Both the position numbers and the translations under genes were made by a program. DNA of 6,528 nt from Piscirickettsiaceae bacterium. Its GTDB lineage: Bacteria; Pseudomonadota; Gammaproteobacteria; Nitrosococcales; Methylophagaceae. The notes under the pieces are model-generated. The model was given only the letters and a program-made list of their open reading frames with translations. It ran no database searches and was not told the origin of the DNA. Shown one piece after another: positions 1-5,561 of this stretch (position 1 is the stretch's first letter; every line of letters begins with the position of its first letter). The DNA lies in contig DAOUSV010000083.1 of NCBI GenBank assembly GCA_030627065.1, positions 1-6,528 of the forward strand, read 5' to 3'.

Positions 1-261
1 CCAGGTGGTGGTTATCGTTTAAGTCGAGAGGCTGAAAAAATTAGCGTATTAGATGTGATTTTGGCTGTTGATGAAAAAGTGGATAGTACCGCCTGTGGAG
101 GTAAAGGCAATTGTCATAATGATGAAAAATGCTTAAGTCATGAATTGTGGACAAGTTTAAGTTTACAGATCCAAGACTACTTAGCAGGAATAACATTAGG
201 CCAAGTTGTTATCGCTCACCAAAAGGGTGAAGCCGATAAAGTAATTACATTCTCAAGTTAA
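1..261 (+). CDS. iscR: Fe-S cluster sensing repressor IscR (3' part, Rrf2 family)
   Basis: This is the C-terminal 86 residues of IscR, open at the left edge; reading frame 1 is open from the first base. IscR binds a [2Fe-2S] cluster and controls Fe-S assembly genes. The cluster-binding signature is visible: C32, C38 and C44 (numbered from the window edge) with H47 just after, matching E. coli C92, C98, C104 and H107. The GGGY segment before it is the end of the winged-helix wing, and the VDEKVD helix follows as in E. coli IscR. By this alignment about 60 N-terminal residues, including the DNA-recognition helix, lie off the window. The whole protein would be about 146 aa, against 162 in E. coli, because the tail after the cluster domain is short. 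Only 15 bp separate it from the following iscA-type gene, so the two probably share a transcript. Confidence 0.93.
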   Translation, partial: PGGGYRLSREAEKISVLDVILAVDEKVDSTACGGKGNCHNDEKCLSHELWTSLSLQIQDYLAGITLGQVVIAHQKGEADKVITFSS

Positions 262-276
262 AAGAGACTATTCATT

Positions 277-603
277 ATGATTAAATTAACAGAGTCAGCC
301 GTAAAGCGTGTAGCAGACATAGTGGCTAAAAATGAATCAGCAATTGGCTTGCGTATTGGCGTCAAGGAAAGTGGCTGCTCAGGTTATAGCTATGACTTAG
401 GTTTTGCCGAGATAGTAGAAGATAATGATACGGTTGTAGAACAAAATGGTGTTAAAGTGATTGTTGATAACACAAGTATGCCGATTCTAGATGGTATTGA
501 ACTAGATTTTGTTAAACAAGGTCTGAACCAAAGCTTTAAGTTTAATAATCCCAATGTCGTGTCATCTTGTGGTTGTGGCGAAAGCTTTAGTACAACAAAA
601 TAA
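277..603 (+). CDS. iscA: A-type iron-sulfur carrier protein, IscA-like
   Basis: A 108-aa A-type (HesB/IscA) carrier, which receives Fe-S clusters and passes them to target apoproteins in the cytoplasm. The three cluster ligands are present: C34 in an SGCSGY motif, and C98 and C100 in the CGCGESF tail, matching E. coli IscA C35, C99 and C101. Length (107 in E. coli) and the LDFVKQGLNQSFKFNNPN segment favour IscA over SufA or ErpA, although A-type paralogues are hard to separate by eye. The start ATG has a weak AAGAG ribosome site about 10 nt upstream. It follows iscR by 15 bp, whereas the classical order is iscR-iscS-iscU-iscA. The core isc genes are therefore elsewhere, or this is an extra A-type copy kept under IscR control. 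BioA lies 38 bp downstream. Confidence 0.92.
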   Translation: MIKLTESAVKRVADIVAKNESAIGLRIGVKESGCSGYSYDLGFAEIVEDNDTVVEQNGVKVIVDNTSMPILDGIELDFVKQGLNQSFKFNNPNVVSSCGCGESFSTTK

Positions 604-616
604 TTATCCCAATAAT

Positions 617-643
617 ATGTCAGGATTGTTATGATCCTGACAT
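617..643 (+). promoter_or_regulatory. Perfect 10-bp hairpin over the bioA translation start
   Basis: ATGTCAGGAT (617-626) and ATCCTGACAT (634-643) form a perfect inverted repeat around a 7-nt loop, TGTTATG. A closing U-G pair could extend the stem by one in RNA. The 3' arm contains the first two bases of the bioA ATG (642-644), and the 5' arm contains the only nearby Shine-Dalgarno-like motif, AGGA (622-625), paired with TCCT (635-638). The folded RNA would hide both. No T-run follows the stem on either strand, so it is not an intrinsic terminator. It could instead be a protein operator. It does not match the BirA operator half-site TTGTAAACC. Confidence 0.6.
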
Positions 644-645
644 GA
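631..645 (+). other. Possible four-codon leader ORF (MILT) coupled to bioA
   Basis: ATG ATC CTG ACA TGA runs through the loop and 3' arm of the hairpin. AGGA at 622-625 sits 5 nt before this ATG, an ideal spacing, while bioA's own ATG has no Shine-Dalgarno motif 5-12 nt upstream. The TGA stop (643-645) overlaps the bioA ATG (642-644) as ATGA, the usual arrangement for stop-restart coupling. A frame this short can arise by chance, so this is a hypothesis resting on three coinciding features: ribosome-site spacing, hairpin and overlap. Confidence 0.25.
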
Positions 646-1931
646 AAAATAATGACAATTTAGCATTTGATGCCAAGCATATTTGGCATCCATACAGTAG
701 CGTAACCAATCCATCTTCAATTCATGAAGTTGTTTCTGCCCAAGGTGTTCGACTTAGATTAAGTGATGGTCGTGAACTTATTGATGGCATGTCGTCATGG
801 TGGTCAAGCATTCATGGCTATAATCATCCTCGTTTAAATCAAGCGGCTAAATCACAAATTGATCACATGTCACATGTCATGTTTGGTGGTTTAACGCATC
901 AACCAGCAATAGATTTAGCTCGAAAACTGATTGATATTACAGTCGAACCATTACAAAAAGTATTTTTCTCAGATTCAGGTTCTGTCGCTGTTGAAGTGGC
1001 CATCAAAATGGCAATTCAATATCAGTTTGCACAAGGTCAAACAGAAAAGCAGACACTATTAACGATTCGTAATGGTTATCACGGTGATACCTTTGGTGCG
1101 ATGGCTGTGTGCGATCCTGAAAATGGTATGCACAGCATGTTTGAACAAGTATTGCCCAAACACCTGTTTGCCCCGGCACCTACGTGCCAGAATGATGCCG
1201 ATTGGCAAGATAGTGACATTACTGAGTTTCGTCAGTTAATCAGTGAACATCATCAGAAATTAGCAGCGGTCATTTTAGAACCTTTAGTACAAGGTGCGGG
1301 TGGTATGCGTTTCTATTGTCCAGAATATTTACGTCAAGTACGTGCCTTATGTGATCAATATAATGTGTTATTAATTCTTGATGAAATTGCCACTGGATTT
1401 GGTCGAACAGGGACTTTATTTGCCTACGAGCAAGCAGATATTTCTCCTGATATTTTATGTGTCGGTAAAGCCTTAACGGGTGGTTATATGAGCTTGGCTG
1501 CTACATTATGTACAGATAAAGTAGCACAAGGTATCTCTGCCGATGGACAAGGTGTATTAATGCACGGCCCAACATTTATGGCAAACCCACTTGCCTGTCG
1601 TGTGGCATGTGAAAGCATTGATGTATTGTTAGAATCAAACTGGCAACAGCAGGTCAATGATATTGAACAGCAGCTTCATACGGAGTTAAGCTCTTACCAA
1701 ACAATAGACTCAGTGAAAGAAGTGCGAGTAAAAGGGGCGATTGGTGTTGTTGAATTACATCAGCCTTTAGATGAACAGATGGATTGGCTACCGACGTTTA
1801 TTGTCGATCAAGGTGTGTGGATAAGACCGTTTAGAAATCTAATATACATTATGCCCCCATACACCATTAAGCCTGAAGACTTGACTAAGCTCACGCAGGC
1901 AATAGGTAATATCATTAAGAAGTTAGCCTAA
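642..1931 (+). CDS. bioA: Adenosylmethionine-8-amino-7-oxononanoate aminotransferase BioA
   Basis: PLP-dependent class III aminotransferase of biotin synthesis. It transfers the amino group of S-adenosylmethionine to KAPA, giving DAPA (7,8-diaminopelargonate), in the cytoplasm. The length, 429 aa, equals that of E. coli BioA, and the N-terminus (DNLAFDAKHIWHPYSS) aligns with it, supporting the ATG at 642. Visible key residues: Y18 and W53-W54 at the substrate pocket, the GSVAVEVA phosphate-binding loop (113-120), Y146 in NGYHGDT, D247 in LDEIATGFGRTG (PLP nitrogen contact), K276 in VGKALTGG (Schiff-base lysine), the HGPTFMANPLAC segment (308-319) and R396 in WIRPFRNLIYIMPPY (KAPA carboxylate contact). 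All catalytic positions look intact. No other biotin gene is visible here, so it is not in a bioBFCD cluster in this window. It may be read through from iscR-iscA, and its end overlaps the convergent response regulator by 9 bp. Confidence 0.97.
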   Translation: MKNNDNLAFDAKHIWHPYSSVTNPSSIHEVVSAQGVRLRLSDGRELIDGMSSWWSSIHGYNHPRLNQAAKSQIDHMSHVMFGGLTHQPAIDLARKLIDITVEPLQKVFFSDSGSVAVEVAIKMAIQYQFAQGQTEKQTLLTIRNGYHGDTFGAMAVCDPENGMHSMFEQVLPKHLFAPAPTCQNDADWQDSDITEFRQLISEHHQKLAAVILEPLVQGAGGMRFYCPEYLRQVRALCDQYNVLLILDEIATGFGRTGTLFAYEQADISPDILCVGKALTGGYMSLAATLCTDKVAQGISADGQGVLMHGPTFMANPLACRVACESIDVLLESNWQQQVNDIEQQLHTELSSYQTIDSVKEVRVKGAIGVVELHQPLDEQMDWLPTFIVDQGVWIRPFRNLIYIMPPYTIKPEDLTKLTQAIGNIIKKLA

Positions 1932-2588
1932 TGTACCAGTGAGTTCTAATAAATTGACGATATCCATTTTAATGGCCAAATAGATAAGCTCGATATCACT
2001 ATTCACGTTGAGTTTTCGTTTAATGATGTAATGTGCATTGGAAACCGTTTTAGGGCTGATATTAAGTGTTTCTGCAATGTCTCTTGTTGATTTTGTATCG
2101 ATGAGCATTCGTAGAATTTCAAACTCACGAACAGTCAACTTTTCTAATGCTGCGTTATTTCGTCCCTTTTTTTCTATCGCCAGAGCTTGAGCAATATCGG
2201 CACTCAAAGCATGTTGATTTTGGTGAACTTGATAAACAGCTCGAATTAAGACTTCAGGATCACTACTTTTAGTGACATAGCCTAAAGCACCTGCACGAGT
2301 AGCTTGAATAGCAAATGTGGGATTTTGATGCATGCTGAATACAAGAATTTTAGCCGATGGTTCAAATTGTACAATACGTGATATTGCTTCTAAGCCACCT
2401 TGATTAGGCATAGATATATCAATGATAACGATGTCCGGCTTGTATTTTTTATACTGTAAATAAGCTTGAGCACCATCACTGGCTTCAGCAATAACATCCA
2501 TATTGTCTTGTTTTTGTAATAAAGAATGGTAACCTTCACGTACGATGGCATGGTCATCAACCAGCATAATTGTAATAGTCTTAGACAT
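1923..2588 (-). CDS. NarL/FixJ-family response regulator
   Basis: A 221-aa cytoplasmic transcription regulator partnered with the kinase encoded just upstream. Receiver domain (about residues 3-118): acidic pair D11-D12, phosphoacceptor D57 in IIDISMP, switch S85 and K107. LuxR-type helix-turn-helix domain (about 148-207): LTVREFEILRML, then TRDIAETLNISPKTVSNAHYIIKRKL. The layout is like UhpA, UvrY and MoxX/MxaB regulators. I chose the ATG at 2588 because AGGTGA sits 5 nt before it. An in-frame GTG at 2597 would add three residues, but it lies inside that ribosome site. The ATG overlaps the kinase stop by 8 bp (ATGTCTAA), indicating translational coupling. Its targets cannot be read from the protein; the divergent 4126-5561 pair and its own operon are the obvious candidates. 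Confidence 0.93.
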   Translation of the reverse strand: MSKTITIMLVDDHAIVREGYHSLLQKQDNMDVIAEASDGAQAYLQYKKYKPDIVIIDISMPNQGGLEAISRIVQFEPSAKILVFSMHQNPTFAIQATRAGALGYVTKSSDPEVLIRAVYQVHQNQHALSADIAQALAIEKKGRNNAALEKLTVREFEILRMLIDTKSTRDIAETLNISPKTVSNAHYIIKRKLNVNSDIELIYLAIKMDIVNLLELTGTLG

Positions 2589-3948
2589 GAATATCACCTG
2601 GAGAAGTTACAATAGGAATATGTATGGAAACGGTTAAGCCACCTGTTGGGTTGGGAATAAATACCAGCTCACCACCTAATGCGGCAACCCGTTCTTTTAT
2701 ACCGAGCAAGCCGATTCCTGTCGTATTATCAAATACATCTGTTTTAGTGGTGCCATTATCACTAATGTCGAGTTGAATTATTTGTTTTTCTTGGCGGGCA
2801 ATAATAACTTCTGCGAGAGAGGCATTTGCATGTTTGGCAATATTGGTGAGACATTCTTGTATGATTCGATAAATATTGATAGGTAATGGCTCAGGTAACT
2901 GATCAATACTTCCTGTAATCGTTAGGTGATAATTTGTTATGCCATTTGAGCGATTATTCCAGCTACGAATTAAGTTATTTAGACTAGACGTTAACCCTAA
3001 ATCATCAACATCGCTTGGACGCAAGCGCGTTAGTAAGCTTCGTAAAACATCCATCATATGAGCGGTGATTGGGCGAATGGTTTTAATTTCAGTGCTCAGA
3101 TCGGGGCAGTCTTGTTGAGCTGTTTGATGAAGCGATGTTGTAATGGCATTAATACCGGCTAAACATTGACCAAATTCATCATGTAATTCTCGAGCAATAT
3201 AACGGTGTTCTTCTTCCTGAATATTCATTAATTTTAAGGCGAGAAGTTTATTGTCAGCCATGCTCTTTTCCTGAGTTATTGCTAACTGATTTATGGCATC
3301 ACTTGTTTGTTTCCATTCTTTAATATTGAAAGTAGGCAGGCGAGTATTTAACTGGCCATCACGCATTCTTTCTAATCCACGAACGATGATGTGTGCAGGT
3401 TGTAACATTCTATTGATGGTGAAGAAAACAAGTAAAGCCACAGCAAATATACTCACAAATAGCACATCAATAACCGCACGGAAGTTGTTCCATGCACGAG
3501 CGGTTTCAAGCTGTGAGTTTAATGTTACTGAAATGACGCCGTAAGAAACGGCAGTAAATGAAATGTTCTTCTTAATTTCAAAATTAGGACTAAATAGTTG
3601 CTGATATAAGGAGTCAAACCAGCTTGGCCAAGATGGATCTTTGATTACTGTTTGCTTACAGAGGCTTCCTCGACGGTGCTGAGATTTTGATAAAAACTGG
3701 ATACATGAGCCAGATACATTATTATTATCAGACCAACGTTCAGTATTAGGAAAAGAACTAGAGAAGTCATATCGGCTAAACATGAGTAGTAATTGTGTCC
3801 TCATTTGTTGCTCAATACTATTAATGGTGAAGTTTGCCTCAGATATTGCTTGTTTATCTGTTTGATACAAAACATAAAATGAACTCGCCGTTAAACAGAT
3901 AATGGCGATTAATAATATTCGATATAAAAGTTGTACTCTTAGGTTCAT
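2581..3948 (-). CDS. Membrane sensor histidine kinase, MoxY-like (LapD/MoxY_N + HAMP + HisKA_3)
   Basis: A 455-aa inner-membrane kinase. Order of parts: TM1 (about 8-28), periplasmic domain (29-156), TM2 (157-177), HAMP linker (178-232), HisKA_3 dimerisation domain with phospho-acceptor H256 in RELHDEFGQ, then an HATPase domain with N-box NIAKHANA (N369), G1 box SDNG (D397) and G2 GIGLLGIKERVAALGGEL (411-428). The periplasmic part shows features I associate with LapD/MoxY_N sensors: a Cys pair about 15 apart (C82, C97), a PSWFDSLYQQLF segment (108-119), and a closing VTLNSQLETARAW before TM2. MoxY of Paracoccus controls methanol oxidation, but the domain also occurs in other sensors, so the ligand is unknown. 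Start ATG 3948 has no clear ribosome site but leads directly into TM1. It is followed by its regulator, with an 8-bp overlap. Confidence 0.92.
   Translation of the reverse strand: MNLRVQLLYRILLIAIICLTASSFYVLYQTDKQAISEANFTINSIEQQMRTQLLLMFSRYDFSSSFPNTERWSDNNNVSGSCIQFLSKSQHRRGSLCKQTVIKDPSWPSWFDSLYQQLFSPNFEIKKNISFTAVSYGVISVTLNSQLETARAWNNFRAVIDVLFVSIFAVALLVFFTINRMLQPAHIIVRGLERMRDGQLNTRLPTFNIKEWKQTSDAINQLAITQEKSMADNKLLALKLMNIQEEEHRYIARELHDEFGQCLAGINAITTSLHQTAQQDCPDLSTEIKTIRPITAHMMDVLRSLLTRLRPSDVDDLGLTSSLNNLIRSWNNRSNGITNYHLTITGSIDQLPEPLPINIYRIIQECLTNIAKHANASLAEVIIARQEKQIIQLDISDNGTTKTDVFDNTTGIGLLGIKERVAALGGELVFIPNPTGGLTVSIHIPIVTSPGDIHV
2594..2599 (-). promoter_or_regulatory. Ribosome binding site of the response regulator
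   Basis: AGGTGA on the minus strand lies 5 nt before the ATG at 2588, inside the last codons of the kinase gene. It decides between the ATG at 2588 and the upstream GTG at 2597, because that GTG overlaps the site and lacks a good site of its own. Confidence 0.7.
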
Positions 3949-4061
3949 AGTCGGGTTCTAATGCAAGGGGTTAACAGTCTATGGTTTAATGAGTAAGTAT
4001 TAAAGTGAATAATACATCATAGGGAAAATTGCCCGAGATTATTACTCATGTTTAAGGTTAC

Positions 4062-4079
4062 TATAACGAACAAGTTATA
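4062..4079. promoter_or_regulatory. Inverted repeat TATAAC-N6-GTTATA, candidate operator
   Basis: Two 6-bp arms with a GAACAA spacer form an 18-bp dyad about 46 bp before the start of the membrane protein gene. It overlaps the best candidate -10 element (TTATAT, 4075-4080). Its size suits a dimeric helix-turn-helix regulator such as a NarL/FixJ protein, but in AT-rich DNA such short dyads also occur by chance. Confidence 0.35.
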
Positions 4080-4113
4080 TATGATGATCTTGTAATCCTG
4101 CTAAGATAATTTT

Positions 4114-4119
4114 GAGGAG
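4114..4119 (+). promoter_or_regulatory. Strong ribosome binding site of the 4TM membrane protein
   Basis: GAGGAG lies 6 nt before the ATG at 4126. It is the strongest Shine-Dalgarno match in the window, so the small membrane protein is probably translated well and its start is secure. Confidence 0.75.
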
Positions 4120-4125
4120 AAAATA

Positions 4126-4527
4126 ATGGAAATATTATTAATAGGCGGTGTAGCAACCGCAATGGCGTTGATCTTATCTGCATGGTTGATGACCTTTACT
4201 AAATGGTATCCCATTGCAGGCTTAGATGGTACTTATGACTTTGCAACATTGATTCGTGCCCATGTGGATTATGCCTTAATGTCAGTGTTTAACTTTAGTT
4301 TTTATGCCGCAGCAATGGCAGGTGGTATTGATTTACCGATTATCGCTTGTTGGTGTGTGGCGATTGGTGGATTTACCAACCCGAGTATTTTTGTAGTGGC
4401 CGCGTTAGATGAAAATTTCTGGGATAAAATGGTTTGGAAAGTATTGTCAGGTATCAGTTTTTTAATAACGACAGTAGGTTTTGTTTGGATTAGTTATACC
4501 TTCGTACAACATTATTTATCAGTATAA
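4126..4527 (+). CDS. Small four-helix membrane protein of unknown function
   Basis: I do not recognise this 133-aa protein. It reads as an integral inner-membrane protein with four hydrophobic helices at roughly residues 3-24, 47-66, 70-93 and 105-128. Polar features that stand out are R44-A-H46-V-D48 at the mouth of helix 2, N56 inside helix 2, C75 and C77 with N85 in helix 3, and the acidic loop DENFWD (95-100). The size and an AH motif at helix 2 recall hydroxylaminobenzene mutase/styrene oxide isomerase proteins. However, the Asn six residues after the heme-ligand His of that family is not present (S52 here), so I do not assign it. It has a strong ribosome site, starts the operon, and is followed 17 bp later by the vWA gene, so the two proteins probably act together at the membrane. 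Confidence 0.85.
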   Translation: MEILLIGGVATAMALILSAWLMTFTKWYPIAGLDGTYDFATLIRAHVDYALMSVFNFSFYAAAMAGGIDLPIIACWCVAIGGFTNPSIFVVAALDENFWDKMVWKVLSGISFLITTVGFVWISYTFVQHYLSV

Positions 4528-4544
4528 GGTAGCACATTAGTTTT

Positions 4545-5561
4545 ATGAGTTTGTTCGGATTGCAATGGGCGATGCCCCTAGTCTTGTTATTACTACCATT
4601 ATTAGTCTTCCCTTGGTTGACGCGAAACCAAGAGAAGACGGTAGTATGGAGCAAATTCGTTCCGGTTGATCCTTTATCTAGGTTAATAGGGCTTACGTTC
4701 AAACTATTAGCATCACTTGCTATTGCAAGTTTGGTCTTCGCACTTGCCCAACCTTATGTGCCGGAGAAGAAAGTAGAGCGTATTGCTGCCGGTGCTGAAA
4801 TTGTATTAGTGGTTGATCGTAGCCGTAGTATGGATGATGCCTTTGCTATTAAAGGGCAGTTATTAATGGCAAGTGTTGGCAAGTCTGATAGTAAACGTCG
4901 AGTAGCTCAAAAGTATTTGCTGGAATTTGTTGATAAACGCCCTGATGATCGTTTTGGCTTTGTACTGTTCAGCGATAAAGCCGTTGATATATTACCGCTG
5001 ACCTATAATCAACAAGCCGTTCGAGCAACGGTAAATGCCAATGCATTAGGCAAAGGCTTATCAGAAACAAATATCACCAAGGCATTGATTAAAGCTGCAG
5101 AAATGTATGATGGTCAACCCTATCGAGGTTCACGTATTGTGATGTTGGTCTCTGATGGTGGGCGTGAATTAAGTGATGAAGCGATGCAGACTATCAAGGC
5201 TGTCTATGAGCGTGAAAACTTATCACTTTATTGGTTGTATATGCGCTCAGTTACAGGCATGACCTTGGATGAGAAGCCGGGTGACAACCAGCGTTGGAAG
5301 GCAACCCCTGAGCGGAAGTTACACACCTTCTTTAAATCAATTGATATCCCATACCATGCCTTTGAAATTGAGTCTGTGAAAACCTTTTCTAAGGCGATCG
5401 ATACGATTGATAAGCAGCAATACCAAACATTGATTGTTGAAGAAATCGTACCGCGTGAAGATAAAACAAAATCATTTTTACTAGTGGCAATGCTTGCTAT
5501 GTTGATATTGCTAATTGCACAACTTTATACGGCTTGGGGTGTTAGAACCGCACATTCCTAA
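4545..5561 (+). CDS. Membrane-anchored von Willebrand A domain protein, MxaC/BatA-like
   Basis: A 338-aa protein with the Bat/MxaC layout: two N-terminal membrane helices (about 8-25 and 48-69), a vWA domain (about 85-290) and a C-terminal helix (310-331). The MIDAS metal site is complete: D91, S93 and S95 in DRSRSMDD, T175 in SETNITKA, and D204 in VSDGG, so it should bind a divalent metal and a partner protein. Family members often work with a MoxR AAA+ ATPase in maturing enzymes; in methylotrophs, MxaC helps assemble methanol dehydrogenase. No MoxR or dehydrogenase gene is present here, so the client is unknown. ATG 4545 gives the FGLQWAMPLVLLLLPL opening typical of the family, although its nearest ribosome-like motif (AAGG, overlapping the upstream stop) is distant, suggesting coupling to the 4TM gene. 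A 15-residue insert (101-115) follows the DxSxS motif. The end overlaps lysR by 4 bp. Confidence 0.93.
   Translation: MSLFGLQWAMPLVLLLLPLLVFPWLTRNQEKTVVWSKFVPVDPLSRLIGLTFKLLASLAIASLVFALAQPYVPEKKVERIAAGAEIVLVVDRSRSMDDAFAIKGQLLMASVGKSDSKRRVAQKYLLEFVDKRPDDRFGFVLFSDKAVDILPLTYNQQAVRATVNANALGKGLSETNITKALIKAAEMYDGQPYRGSRIVMLVSDGGRELSDEAMQTIKAVYERENLSLYWLYMRSVTGMTLDEKPGDNQRWKATPERKLHTFFKSIDIPYHAFEIESVKTFSKAIDTIDKQQYQTLIVEEIVPREDKTKSFLLVAMLAMLILLIAQLYTAWGVRTAHS

Larger units (their letters stand above)
3949..4125. promoter_or_regulatory. Divergent control region between the two-component pair and the 4TM-vWA pair
   Basis: This 177-bp AT-rich region must hold the promoters for the kinase operon (leftward) and the membrane protein/vWA operon (rightward). 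Two dyads are visible. ATGAGTAA (3989-3996) has its inverted copy TTACTCAT at 4042-4049, 45 bp apart. TATAAC-N6-GTTATA spans 4062-4079. A smaller imperfect palindrome, GGGAAAATTGCCC, lies at 4022-4034. I see no strong sigma70 promoter on either strand. TTATAT (4075-4080), with a poor TTAAGG -35 17 bp upstream, is the best rightward candidate. Weak core promoters beside dyads suit activator-dependent transcription, possibly by the adjacent LuxR-type regulator; this is inference. Confidence 0.6.

Noticed and set aside
617..643. Intrinsic terminator after iscA
   Set aside because: The stem is perfect, but it is followed by GAAAAATAATG with no T-run, and the opposite strand has none either; it also overlaps the bioA start.
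617..643. BirA (biotin repressor) operator before bioA
   Set aside because: The arms ATGTCAGGAT/ATCCTGACAT and 7-nt spacer do not resemble TTGTAAACC-N15/16-GGTTTACAA.
3293..3544. 83-codon open frame on the + strand within the kinase gene
   Set aside because: Lies wholly antisense to a well-supported kinase, shows no family features and has no ribosome site of note.
4126..4527. Styrene oxide isomerase / hydroxylaminobenzene mutase assignment
   Set aside because: Size and four-helix shape fit, but the Asn expected six residues after the helix-2 His is absent and no longer similarity is evident by eye.
4490..4702. 70-codon open frame on the - strand spanning the 4TM/vWA junction
   Set aside because: Antisense to two coding genes, with a low-complexity Asn-rich product resembling no family; a shadow frame.
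4545..5561. Naming the vWA gene mxaC
   Set aside because: Layout and MIDAS fit MxaC, but BatA-type proteins look the same by eye and no mxa neighbour is present.
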